Shown: in pieces, positions 1-11,409 of the stretch
How the letters are laid out: each line of letters opens with the position of its first letter
How positions within the stretch are numbered: position 1 is the first letter of the stretch
Assembly: GCF_020379485.1 (NCBI RefSeq)
Contig: NC_063446.1
Coordinates: 13,191,597-13,255,596 of the forward strand
Length of the DNA: 64,000 nucleotides
Origin: Brassica napus
Lineage: Eukaryota > Streptophyta > Magnoliopsida > Brassicales > Brassicaceae
Direction of reading: 5' to 3'
Translations under genes and position numbers: made by a program
The notes under the pieces: generated by a model
The model's database searches: none
Told to the model about the DNA's origin: nothing
The model's input: only the letters and a program-made list of their open reading frames with translations

Positions 1-569
1 ATTCGGAGTACTCGGTTTAAAATTATTTATTTGTATAGGATAACAAATATTTTTTCTAGTGTGCTTCTTGAAAAGAAAGTAATGGTGGCAAAAAAAAAAA
101 AAAAACTAAAAAGGAGGATACCATTAAGTTAAAACACTAACGAATATTTAAATAGTCACGCCGACCAAAGCAATGGCCATGGCGTATAGGACTCAAATGG
201 GTCAAGATTAAACAATAAAGCCTGAGCTAGTAGGGTCGTTAAAACGAAATTTAACCACTGCATATATTTTTGTTTTTATCTGGAGATGAATAACTTATAT
301 TCTATTCAAGTGATCTGACCATTAGACTCACCATCTCCTAGGCTTGTATCTCTTGGCTTGGACTATTCAATAGAGGTTATATGCTGGTATAAACAAACTA
401 ATTATATTTTAAAGAAGTTTGAAACTGATGTTTTCTTCCAACATACAAACATCTTCTAGCATAATCTCTATAATATTGTCAAATTGTAAATATGGACATA
501 TGGTTTCAATGTTGATCGCTTTCCTATTCTTTATGATGTAATATTTTTCTACATGCATAGATAAATATA
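1..569. other. Intergenic, AT-rich, no gene seen
   Basis: No coding region, RNA gene or clear repeat boundary is visible. It holds a short A-run near 93-106. The last nine bases (561-569, ATAAATATA) are the left target-site duplication of the element that follows. Confidence 0.6.
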
Positions 570-1275
570 GAGTTATTCTTGGGTTCACCCCCTAGGGTGA
601 ACCTTTAGGTTCACCAACCAATAGAAAGTTGTCATTTTAAATCTAGTATCTTTTAATTAAGGAAACCAAATAACTTGCAAATTATATTATTTTTTCAAAA
701 TAAAATTTAAAAATAAATAAAAATAATATATAAAAAACGAATTCAAAAAAAAAAAATGTTGTCAACAAAACACTAAACCCTAAACTCTAATACTAAACCC
801 TAAACTCAAATCCTAAACCCTAAATCCTTAAGTAAACCCTAAATCCTTGGGTAAAACCCCTAAACCCTTGGAAAAACACTAAACATGTTGTCAACAAAAC
901 ACTAAACCCTAAACTCTAATCCTAAACCCTAAACCCTTGGGAAAACCTTAAACCCTTGGGTAAACTCTAAACCCTTGGGTAAACCCTAAACCCTAAACCC
1001 TTGGAAAAACACTAAACATTTGGATAAATTCTAAATTATAAATCTTAAACACTAAACTCTAAATCTTAAAAATAAATATTTTTTCTAAACAATATTTTTT
1101 TAGAACTATTGTTATTTTTATTTACTTAATTTTTTATTTTTTATTTTAAAAGCATAATATAATTTGGCAAGTTATTTTGTTTCCTTAATTAAAAGATACT
1201 AGATCTAAAATGACAACTTTCTATTGGTTGGTGAACCTAAAGGTTCACCCTAGGGGGTGAACCCAAGAAAAAGTC
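570..1275. mobile_element. Mutator-like MITE with telomere-like repeats (copy 1)
   Basis: The element is flanked by a perfect 9-bp direct repeat ATAAATATA (561-569 and 1276-1284), the target-duplication size typical of Mutator-like elements. Its ends are inverted repeats of roughly 120 bp: the left arm starts GAGTTATTCTTGGGTTCACC and the right arm, read on the other strand, GACTTTTTCTTGGGTTCACC. The arms share the CCAACCAATAGAAAG and AAAGATACTAGAT blocks. The interior (about 765-1065) is an array of degenerate CCCTAAA plant-telomere-type repeats, one strand only. No transposase ORF is present, so it is non-autonomous. Confidence 0.8.
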
Positions 1276-2041
1276 ATAAATATATAAGACTTATTCTTGG
1301 TTTATCTCCTAGGGTGAACCTAGAGTTTCACCAACCAATAAGATTGTGTTATTTCATATTCGATATCTTTTAAAAAAGGAAACAAAATATTGTCAAATTA
1401 TATTATTTTTTTTTTAAATTAAAAGGTAAAAAAAAAAAATACTAATTACAAAAAATATATTTTTAACGTCGTCGGCAAAACACTAAACCCTAAACCTCAA
1501 ACCCTAAATACTAAACCCTAAACCCTTGGGTAAACCCTAAACCCTTGGATAAATCCTAAACTCTAAATCAATATCACTAAACACTAAAACACAAAAGGGT
1601 TTAGGGTTTAGGATTTAGGGTTTAGAGTTTTAGTGTTTAGTGTTTTTTTATTTAGAGTTTAAGATTTATCCAAGGGTTTAGGGCACTACAAGAAAACAAC
1701 GGCATACTGAGGGAAAAAATCGTCGGTATGTCGTCGGAATAACGCTATTCCGACGATATACCGACGAAAAAAGTCCTCGGAAATAACTCCTCGGAAATTC
1801 ATCTTTCCTCGGAAATCCCTCGGAAATTTCCGACGGAATTCCGAGGACTTTTTTCGTCGGAAATTCCTCGGAATATTCCGAGGAATATGTCGTCGGAATA
1901 TTCCGAGAGATACACTTCCTCGGAATATTTCCAAAATTCAAAAAAAAAAATTATAAATTTATTTTTTTAAATTGAAATTCAAAAATATAAAATTAAAATT
2001 GAAATAGAAAACATATTTAAAATACAAAAAATAATAAAATA

Positions 2042-2560
2042 GTTTTTATAAATAAAAAAATGTTTATAAATACAAAATTAGTTTTAATAAATATAAATAT
2101 TTTTATAAATATGAAATCATCTTTTTATAAATACAAAATAGTTTTTATAAATACAAAAAATAATAAAATAGTGTTTATAAATAAAAAAAATGTTTTATAA
2201 ATACAAAATTAGTTTTAATAAATATAAATATTTTTATAGATATAAAATCATCTTTTTATAAATACAAAATAGTATTTATAAATACAAAAAATAATAAAAT
2301 AGTGTTTATAAATAAAAAAATGTTTTATAAATACAAAATTAATTTTAAAATATGAAATCATCTTTTATAAATCCAAAAAACGAATTTATATACAAAGAAC
2401 GTTTTGTATATTTAAAAATAGTTTTTATAAATACAAAAATAAAAAAATAGTGTTTATAAATCAAAAAAATGTTTTATAAATACAAAATTAGTTTTAATAA
2501 ATATAAATATTTTTATAAATATGAAATCATCTTTTATAAATCCAAAAATCGAATTTATAT
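2042..2560. repeat. AT-rich tandem repeat of about 130 bp inside the CACTA element
   Basis: A unit built of GTTTTTATAAATA, TACAAAATTAGTTTTAATA and ATATGAAATCATC blocks is repeated with starts near 2042, 2172 and 2302, followed by a more divergent copy to about 2560. The first two units are nearly identical in length and order. No coding function is seen. Confidence 0.7.
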
Positions 2561-3633
2561 ACAAAAACGTTTTGTAAAATCGAATTTATATAAACGTTTT
2601 GTAAATACAAAAATAATAAACAATTTATAAAAAAAGTTCTAAATCAATTCAACACAACCAAATCACAATTCTAAACCTATTACACAACAAATCACAATCC
2701 TACCCAATCACCCTAACAAAAATCTATCAAAAAATTTCTAAAATCATCAAATCTACTTAAAAACCTAACAAATAGGACCTAAGAGAGTGGGATAAGGTCC
2801 TTACATGATTTGTAAAGGAATGGAAATGATTCGCCGGAGAGATCGTCGCGAGAGAAGGTGGAGAACGCCGGAAGGAGAGAGAGATCGCCGGAGAGGAAGA
2901 AGAGAGAAATGGGGAAGAAGAGAGAAATGGGGAAGAAGATGCGGTTCGAGTTTATAAAACCTTGGGTCTGACGGATATTTTCCGTCGGAATTCCCTCAGT
3001 ATTTTCAATTTCAATTTTCGCGAAATATTTGGCGGCTTGTTTGTCCGGTTAAATGAAAATATTCCGAGGAAATTCCGACGGCCACTTAAATATCCGTCGG
3101 AATTTCCTCGGAATATTTTCATTAATTCGAGGAAAAAGAATATCCTGTGCATGTATTTCTATTAATTTATATTGTTCCTCGGAATTTCCTCGGAATATTC
3201 CGAGGAAATACCGAGGAACTAGTGTTTGGGGTTTCAAAACATCAATTTTTTTTTGCTGTATTTCATTTCTTATACAATTGTAATGCATACCATTGAAGAT
3301 TCTTTGTATAGATGAGCATAAACCATGAAATAACAAATTTCAAAACGAATTGTAAGTATTCCCTTTACCGTTCATTAAAGTGTATAAATGTTTCTCTTAT
3401 GTTGTGGGGATTTCGTTCATACAATCGGAAAAGTGTTTATTATAGGGTAATGAACAAATTTTTGACTTCATAATGAACGTAAGACACTTAATAAGGGTTA
3501 TATAGGTGTTATTCAAACCGCAAAACGTTGTTTTCGGTTTAAAAACCCTATTTCCTCGGAATTTCCTCGGAATATTCCGAGGGAATTCCGAGGAAACCCT
3601 TTTCTTCCTCAGAATTCCGTCGAAATATTCCGA

Positions 3634-4212
3634 GGAAATTCCGAGGAACTAGTGTTTGGGGTTTCAAAACGTCAATTTTTTTTTAAACGGATCGATCGAT
3701 GGATATATGTCCAAAAACGCATCGATCGATCACTAAGATGGACCAAAGCGTAACAATGTGATCGATCGATGAGATTATCCCATCGATCGATCGAGGATAT
3801 CAAGTGTTCCTCGGAATTTCCTCGGAATATTCCGAGAAAATTCTGAGGAACTAGTGTTTGGGGTTTCAAAATCTCGAATATTTTTTTATAAACGGATCGA
3901 TCGATGTATTTATGTCCAAAAACGCATCGATCGATCACTAAGATGGACCAAAGCGTAACAATGTGATCGATCGATGAGATTATCCCATCGATCGATCAAG
4001 GATATCAAGTGTTCCTCGGAATTTCCTCGGAATATTCCGAGGAAATTCTGAGGAACTAGTGTTTGGGGTTTCAAAATCTCGAATGTTTTTTTATAAACAG
4101 ATCGATCGATGTATTTATGTCCAAAAACGCATCGATCGATCACTAAGATGGACCAAAGCGTAACAATGTGATCGATCGATGGGTATATGTCCAAAAACGC
4201 ATCGATCGATCA
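3634..4212. repeat. About 205-bp tandem repeat with GATCGATCGAT clusters
   Basis: Blocks starting AGGAACTAGTGTTTGGGG occur at about 3634, 3845 and 4050 (an isolated earlier copy lies near 3214). Each block contains several ATCGATCGAT palindromes and the segment CACTAAGATGGACCAAAGCG. About a dozen palindrome clusters lie between 3689 and 4211. The ORFs across this array (for example on the minus strand 3672-4194) are repeat translations, not genes. Confidence 0.8.
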
Positions 4213-4632
4213 CTAGTTCGTCGGAATTTCCTCGGAATATTCCGACGGATTGATGTTTCCTCGGAATTCCGTCGGTATATTCCGAGGAAATTCCGAGGAT
4301 TTCATTTTCCGTCGGAATGTCCGTCAGAATACCGATGTTTTCTTGTAGTGGGGTTTACCCAAGAGTTTAGGATTTACCCAAGGGTTTAGGGTTTAAGGAT
4401 TAGGATTTAGGGTTTAGTGATTAGGATTTAGGGTTTAGTGTTTGCTGAAAAAAAATTAATTTTTTTCTGTAAATACTATTTTGTTTTACTTTTTTTTATT
4501 TTAAAAAAAATAATATAACTTGACAATATTTTGTTTTCTATTTTAAAAGATATCAAATTTGAAATAATGAAATTCTATTGGTTGGTGAACCTAGGGTGAA
4601 TGGGGTGAACCCAAGAATAACTCAATATATAA

Positions 4633-6440
4633 CTATCCGCACAAAATTATCCACACAAAATCGGGGTTTTTATACATTGGACCTTCACTGCTATAATCTT
4701 CAGAAAGTAACAATATCTCAAGATTAATAGTTTTTATCTGGTGTGATTCATGGCTAGAATTTAATCTTTCATGAAGATTTTAATGAAATGGATGAATTTA
4801 TTACTTGATTATGCTATGCTTTTACATCTAAGCCATTTTACATTTTTAACGAACTCACCTCAGATTGATTGGTATTAATCAAATACAACAGTGAGATGGT
4901 CGGGAGTTCACGTGTAGTGTATTTAACATTGGAGGCGATTGACACATTGATTTCACAACCCTCCTTGCAATTTTCAGACTTTTGTGTTTGTGAAAAATGT
5001 AATCGCACCTTATGAAAATCTAATATAATTCCCAAGATATTTTTTTTGGGTCAAATTTTCCCAAGATATTATAATGATGTATACATGCACACTGGTATCT
5101 GACTTAACATGAATGCACCTTTTCTTGCTGGAATGTAACTTATTTGCTAAAGCAAAATATTTGAGAAAATAGATTCACAAAATACACCACATAAAAACAC
5201 TTAACAATGTAACACATAAACTAACCATTATTTATTTCATAGATACATGCGAGCGAATAAGTATATACGTACAACTCAGTTTGCACATAGAAACACTTAA
5301 CAAATATGCACCATATATTATTTTTATTTTTATTTTTCGAACACCATTATTTTATTTTCTTAAAGCACACAACATATATTATACAATACGGGTGTTTGCG
5401 CAATGCGTATGCATATATTTATAAAGCCATGCGATAATTAGTGGTTAGACAAAAGTACAGAAAGGATTAGGTAGTAAACACTAAACACTATGGATTGTTC
5501 CTTAGGCTAAACAGAAGAGTCAAAGAGAGAATCTTAGTACAAAGCTTAAACAATTACTTCACTTCTCTATATACTTTCTTAAAGGCAATGTCCTCTCACT
5601 ATATAGTAGTTACTATATTATAACAAATAATTAATTAGTTGCAAGATTATATGGGTCGTGACCTTTCTTTTCATGGTTTGTTGTTGCATTATTACAGTGG
5701 ACAATAGATATGAGGTGTACCATATTTCCCGGTTAATAATAGCCCTTTATTGTAAGAAAATATATGTGAAAATAACCAATATATATGAAGAAGATAACAA
5801 AATTAATATATATTCGGAATTGAAATGATAATAATAAAAAATTGGAATGTGGAAAAAGGTGGAAGAGATAGAGGAATCCATGTGTATCCAAGCACTTGCA
5901 GACAAAATGAGCTTCAGAGAAGAGAAAAGCAACCTTTAGCTTTTTTAAGACCACCCGACTAAGAAAAGGAGATTTCAAACACACTCTCTCCTCTTTTAGG
6001 GTTCTAATACTTTTATCTCTCCCTTTAATTATGTCCTGCGAAATTTACGTCCTTCTCACTTAATCTACCCACCACCATGATGCCATCTCTCGTGCTCATG
6101 CATGTGTGATCTGGATGTTGATGTGTATGGATGTCATCATGGATGTCTATATTTAGTGAGGTGGTGTGAGAGGATGAGACGCAAAAGCAGACCCACAAGT
6201 AATCCTTGTTTCACTCTCAAAAGACTAAACAAATTAACCAAAAATAATTATTTATGCCCTAACTTTAGCATTTTGCCTTCATCCCTTCTTTCTTGCCCTT
6301 TCCTTAGGGTTTCTTGTGGGTCTTTCTTTTTTCATTTTCATGTGTTATTTTTATCTTTTGACCCAAACATCTCTCCTTTAATATGCTTGCCTCTTGTCTA
6401 CATAATACATATATACATCTGAATCTCTCACATCTCATAA
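4633..6440. other. Intergenic sequence upstream of MIR160
   Basis: AT-rich single-copy-looking DNA. No gene is recognised. The right part (about 5700-6440) is likely upstream regulatory sequence of the MIR160 gene because it lies within 1.2 kb of the hairpin, but no specific element could be verified by eye. Confidence 0.4.
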
Positions 6441-6443
6441 TTG

Positions 6444-6453
6444 TTTATATAAA
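6444..6453 (+). promoter_or_regulatory. Candidate TATA box of the MIR160 primary transcript
   Basis: TTTATATAAA lies directly before a pyrimidine-rich stretch (6457-6510) typical of plant transcription start regions, about 440 bp upstream of the mature miRNA. Other A/T-rich stretches nearby could serve equally well, so the start site is inferred. Confidence 0.35.
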
Positions 6454-6878
6454 CCATTTCTCCTCCTCTCTCAATCACCTTCCATATCTCCCTTTCTTCT
6501 CTCTCTGGATCCTCAATCTCGACCCTCATATTTTGTTTGTTGATTCTCATCTTCCCGTTTTTGTTTTCAAGAAATCGTCATTTAGGGTTTGAAGAACAAT
6601 AACTTCAATTCTTCCTGAGGAGAGAGAGAAAACAAAAAGATCTTCTCAATCTCATTTTCTTACATGCAAATCACAATTCATGCTTTAGATTGTTTCTATA
6701 GTCATCCATATATGCTGTTTATATCTGTTCATGCATGTCCAGGTGGAGATCTAGCTAGATATAGCTTCACTTAAAAATAGAATAAGACATCCGTTTTGGG
6801 CAATTAGTTTCAATACATAATAACATGTATAGGCATCATGACAGATATGCAAATATATGTTGAGGTATGATATATTTG

Positions 6879-6972
6879 TATATATGCCTGGCTCCCTGTA
6901 TGCCATACACTAAGTTCATCGATCTTCGGCGACCTCCGTGGATGGCGTATGAGGAGCCAAGCATAATCTCAT
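6879..6972 (+). ncRNA. MIR160a: MIR160 precursor hairpin (MIR160a type)
   Basis: The mature miR160 sequence, starting TGCCTGGCTCCC and ending GTATGCCA, is present exactly at 6885-6905 on the 5' arm. The star strand, starting GCGTATGAGGAGCC and ending AGCATA, is at 6945-6965 on the 3' arm. The two pair with the 2-nt 3' overhangs expected of a Dicer-like product, and the loop between them is about 39 nt. miR160 directs cleavage of ARF10, ARF16 and ARF17 mRNAs and so tunes auxin responses (established for the family). The star resembles Arabidopsis miR160a star more than the b or c forms, and the downstream CCR2 neighbour supports MIR160a. Confidence 0.96.
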
Positions 6973-7497
6973 CATATAGATATTTTCTAATTATGTTATG
7001 GTACTAATTAAATTGTGTTGAGCTTGTTTTGTATGAATCTATGTTAATTACTCCGTGCAATCATGTGACGAAGATTAGAAGGTACCTCACAAAACCGTCT
7101 AGCTACCACCTATGCTTCTTCTTGTGGTCTCGAAATATTCCACTGACAGATATTTTGGTGAGGTCTTTCGATTCGTATTTTCCAGTACAAATGTTTGTCA
7201 CGTCACAGCACTTTTAACGAGGATTTCTTCTGTGATAACATCAATATATAGCTCATTTGCTTATACAAAAAATTGTTAATAATATCGATAGCTAATATAT
7301 ATCCCCGTACGGTTCATATTCTTGTATTGTTTCAATCATATCGATTACATAAATATATTTGTATATGTACTTGTGACCTAGTTAATTATAACTTATTTGT
7401 TGTATTTATTGAATTGTAGTTTTAATCTAACAATTGTCTACCCATGCACGAAGTTGCATCACACATTTCTGACTCCGTTTCCGTGAGGTGTTGCAAT

Positions 7498-8155
7498 GAT
7501 TGCATTTGGTTTGTTTATGTCACAATGAAAATTTCCACGTATGGTAGTCTTGTAACAAAAATATAGACTTAAGGTAGATGTTATAAATAACTGAAGTTAA
7601 GGAATTCAAGATTTTTGTTTAACAAAATAGAGTTGCTATTTTTGTGTATATTTGCTTTGATTAGGTGAAATTCCTTAGATCATCTGAAATTGTATATATT
7701 TATGTAAGAACAGTGATAAAACGAATCATTCAAGCTAATAACGCTATTGAAACATAGTTAAATAGTCCTTTAACATATTTTTTTATGAAGTGCTGAATTT
7801 ACATAAACATATGAAAGCAAAAGGATTGCATTTGGTTTGTTTATGTCACAATGAAAAGTTCCATGTATCGTAGTTTTGTAACAAAAATATAGACTGATTA
7901 AGGTAGATGTTATAAATAACTGAAGTTCAAGAATTCAAGATTTTTGATTACCAAAATAGATTTGCTGTTTTTGTGTATATTTACTTTGATTAGGTTAATT
8001 TCCTTAAATCAACTGAACTTGTATATATTTCTGTAAGAACAATGATAAAACGAATCATTCAAACTAGTAACGCTATTGAAACAAAGTAGTTAAATACTTT
8101 AACATATTTTTTTCAAGAAGTGCTGAATTTACATAAACATATGAAAGCAAAAGGA
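7498..8155. repeat. Imperfect tandem duplication, 326-bp period
   Basis: A block beginning GATTGCATTTGGTTTG at 7498 is repeated from 7824 with the same order of sub-blocks (AAAAATATAGACT, GATAAAACGAATCATTCAA, ATAAACATATGAAAGC). Mismatches are scattered. It lies about 0.5 kb downstream of the MIR160 hairpin and codes for nothing recognisable. Confidence 0.85.
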
Positions 8156-9778
8156 TACAATTCGTCACATGTATGCTATACACAATACCAGGGTCTAGCC
8201 GTTAGCCCGTTAATATATAACACCATATATAATGTAAATATATTGACGACATTCATCACATATCCGTCGTTAATTGTTTTTGGGAAAAATTAGTACTCGT
8301 TATGAAGTTTTGATCTTTTAAAGATCTTATTGCATAAGTACGTTAAAAGGATATGTAAGAGAACTTCAATGAGTGGTACAAACATTAAGAGGGCTTATTT
8401 AACTCATTTTGTTTGTCTTGTTCTATATCCAAACCATTATTATTTCTTCCGCTAACTAAATTTGCATGATATTATATCTAGAAAAAATAATATATAAATC
8501 TTACATTTTGAAATGTTACTATTAAACACTTGGTGAAACCCTAGGAAATGTTTCAATATGCCTGCAATTATTCCAACATCCTTCTAACCACGCATGAGAC
8601 TATTTGAAACAAACGCATGAAAATGTGTAACTTTATTTTTTGGTATTTCTAACTTAATAAGATTTTTTTTAATATAGCAATGTTATATACAAACATGCAC
8701 TATTTGTTCGTAGAAGTGCAGGGGAAATGTTTCAACTATAACTCAAAGTTATATATACCAATTATACTGTTTATAGTCTCAATTATTTGATTTTGCCATT
8801 TAGTCAAAATATTCGTTATGTAGACTTGTAGTACATCACTTCACTGAACATCTATTTACTTACATTTTTTTATATAAGAAGTGATGTAGAGACTATAAAT
8901 CATGGGTTGTAAAAAAAAAAGAAAAAGAAAAAAGGATAAACCAAATCATGGGTTGTAGGCTCTGATCGGGAACGCGAATGGCGCTAATCCGACGGTCGAG
9001 TTGAGACTATTGCCTAAAAAAAATCGAGGATTAATCGAAAATTATGCGGACAGAATTTTTAGATTGTTTACTATGTTATAAAACATGTTAATCTTTAATT
9101 GTGTATAATATTAATACATTTTCATGTTTAAGATTGTATAAAACACACAGATAGAATATATAAACTTAATATAGTGTAATTTTCATCAAAATTATGAATA
9201 TAAATGATATTTATAAAATTTTAGATCAAATAAATAAATAAAAATATTATTAAAAATAAAATAAAAATAAAAAATATATAGATTAGGCGGCTGTCTAGGC
9301 GGTCATTTAGGCGGTTTAGACGGAAAAAATCGGATATCCAATTTTTTAAACCAATTTGACATAAATCGGGACAGAAAAATGACGCGTAGTGTCCAGAAGG
9401 CCGTTAAAATAACAGTGATAAGAGATGGACCACACTAGTCCCCCTCTAGACCTTGCGATTGGGCATTAGCGAATGATCAATCTATTTTTCTATTCAGTCA
9501 AAGTAGGTCAGCCAAAAATTCAACAACCGAGGGCCACGCTCATCATTTTGACAAAAGTTTAATTCGAATACTTATAATACTAGACTATTATCGATCTGTG
9601 TGATGTGATGTGTGTTTTTTACACGTGAGACAGTTGCTGCCTCTTAGTGTGGTTATTATAACTTGCATATATAAATCATATATGTAAAGATATCAGTTGG
9701 GCAGTTGGGCTAGTGTGGTCTGGTCCGAGTCCAAAGAATTTCCGGACCATCTTAACAGAAAATTTGGGTTGATAGTTC
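8156..9778. other. Intergenic, old repeat fragments
   Basis: No gene is seen. At about 8940-9335 there is a repetitive-looking block with degenerate AGGCGG motifs (9285-9325) that is probably an old transposon remnant, but its ends could not be defined. Confidence 0.4.
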
Positions 9779-9786
9779 ACTTTGGA

Positions 9787-10604
9787 TGGACATGTCAATT
9801 AGGATCGAAGTCCGACAGTCCGAACCGGCCCAGCCCTAAAAGTTACCGGGCTTAGGCTAAGTTTCATAAACAAAAAAAAATCAGACCTTTCGGACTAAAC
9901 CCATTTGGGCTTTGGGTATTTTGGACCTCAGTCCGTTTGGGCTAGGACCGACCCGAAAACCCAAAATTTAATATTTTAGGTTAAATATTATCATTCTTGC
10001 AATCAATACCAATATTAGTATTGACATATTATTTTAATATTTTTATTCAAACTCTAATAAAACAAATATAAAACTTGTTCATTCACTTTGTTGTTTGATC
10101 ATTACAAATATCACATTTTAAATTTTGCAAATGTACCTTCTTCTTTTATGTACAACATGTTTTTTTTTAATTTCAAAATCTAAAGTATGAAACATTTGAT
10201 CAAGTTTATAATAAATTTTGTTCTCTTATATATTTAGTTTTAATTTATATTTGATTATTTAAATATTATTAAATTTGGTTTGTTTATAATATATTTTTAA
10301 AGCATACAAAAAAAGTAAAAGATGAAAAAGAAAAGTTGAAACTCACTTTATATTTTAAAACAAAAAAATGAAACTGTTTTAAATGAAAATTCACATGTAT
10401 TAAGAAGATGGAAGTGACAATGACAAATTATTTTTCGAAAAGCCCAAAATAATCCGCAAATCCCTATAGCCCTATAAAGACCGGGCTGAGCTTTGAATTC
10501 TAGGTCCAAAATATTTATGGGCCGTGCCGTGCCGGACTCAAATATTAACAGTCTTAGTGGGTTTAGGCCGGACCGGGCCAGGCCAGCCCGAATTGACACC
10601 CCTA
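9787..10604. mobile_element. Non-autonomous hAT-type element
   Basis: It is flanked by a perfect 8-bp direct repeat ACTTTGGA (9779-9786 and 10605-10612), the target duplication size of the hAT superfamily. The ends are TGGACATGTCAATT on the left and, read on the reverse strand, TAGGGGTGTCAATT on the right, matching at 10 of 14 positions. GC-rich GGCCCGG and CCGGGCC subterminal tracts sit inside each end, and the centre is AT-rich. There is no transposase ORF; the 83-codon minus-strand ORF at 10348-10599 is simply the right arm read through. Confidence 0.85.
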
Positions 10605-10750
10605 ACTTTGGATATGTTTCGATTCAAAATAAATAAGTTAGGACCCTATTGTTGGAGATGTTCTTAATTACCTATGAATGTTTTAGCTAAAGTGAAATAG
10701 TAAAAACTCACAATATTCAATGAATTATAAATTCAACCTATGAACACTTA

Positions 10751-11409
10751 GAGCATCTCCAAAAATATTCTATAACTTCAAATACGAACTTTTTTGCTCT
10801 TCAAAAAGAAATTTCAAAACTTCAAATTTGAAGTATCATATTTTTATTTGCATTTTACTTTTTACAATTGCATATAACGTTTATGATTCTTAAATACTTG
10901 GTTGTTTATCGTTTTAATCCTTGAATTTTTTATATTTCATAAATATTTCAAATATTGTTTTTCATAAATTTAAGTTTTAAAGTTAAATAAAAACCTTAAA
11001 ATAAGATTTAAAATATTTTAAAATTAAATTCATACAACAACAATATTACAAAAGAAACTTAACAAATGTACTAACTTATCATATATGAGAGTATTATGAA
11101 AATAATTTTACAGATTAGTGTGGTATTTTACTCATAATTTAGATTTTAGTGTAATTTTTTTATTAATTAATATTGATGTACTTAGGCGTTTAGTCGGGTT
11201 TTCTCTGGGGTGTCCGGATTACCTGGATTATCAAAAAATTAATATTGATGTAGTATTTTTATATATGTGCTAGTTATTTATAATATTGTATAAATTTAAA
11301 TTAATTATGATAAATATAAGAAACATAATATAAAATATAAAAAATTGAAGTTTAGTTTAAAGTTTTGTTTAGGAGAAAAACTTCAAAATAGAGTTTTTTG
11401 GAGATACTC
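10751..11409. mobile_element. Tourist/PIF-Harbinger-type MITE
   Basis: The left end reads GAGCATCTCCAAAAATATTC and the right end, on the reverse strand, GAGTATCTCCAAAAAACTC, with a further inverted match in the CTTCAAA-rich subterminal part. The flanks are TTA on the left and TTG on the right, compatible with a decayed TTA target duplication. The 659-bp interior is AT-rich and has no ORF. Confidence 0.65.

Larger units (their letters stand above)
1684..4350. mobile_element. Non-autonomous CACTA (En/Spm-type) DNA transposon
   Basis: The element begins CACTACAAGAAAAC and ends GTTTTCTTGTAGTG, a perfect 14-bp terminal inverted repeat of the CACTA superfamily. It is flanked by a 3-bp target duplication GGG (1681-1683 and 4351-4353). 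Subterminal regions carry many copies of a palindromic CCTCGGAATATTCCGAGG-type motif (1750-1925, 2970-3220, 3550-3650, 3810-4300). These resemble the short repeats that CACTA transposases bind, which is inference. There is no transposase ORF; the short ORFs here are repeat artefacts. A purine-rich stretch (2810-2945) could be captured host sequence but is too short to assign. It sits in the telomere-like array of the enclosing element. Confidence 0.9.
1288..4623. mobile_element. Mutator-like MITE with telomere-like repeats (copy 2), split by a CACTA element
   Basis: This is the same family as the element at 570-1275. A perfect 9-bp direct repeat AATATATAA flanks it (1279-1287 and 4624-4632). 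The ends are inverted repeats beginning GACTTATTCTTGG on the left and GAGTTATTCTTGGG on the right (reverse strand). Inside, CCCTAAA-type repeats (about 1483-1575) are followed by TTTAGGG-type repeats in the opposite orientation (about 1597-1683 and 4351-4440), so the telomere-like arrays are arranged head to head. Removing the nested CACTA element leaves about 669 bp, close to copy 1. No coding capacity is seen. Confidence 0.8.

Noticed and set aside
3689..4211. Regular palindrome array resembling a CRISPR-like pattern
   Set aside because: Eukaryotic TE repeat; the spaced segments are themselves repeated, not unique spacers.
1678..4389. Eight or more overlapping ORFs of 60-95 codons in the first 4.4 kb
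   Set aside because: They translate the CCTCGGAATATTCC and GATCGATC repeats of the CACTA element on both strands; no start context, domain or codon bias.
6102..6592. ORFs of 106 and 69 codons before MIR160
   Set aside because: They lie in the probable promoter and leader of the miRNA gene, with AT- and CT-rich low-complexity translation and no domain.
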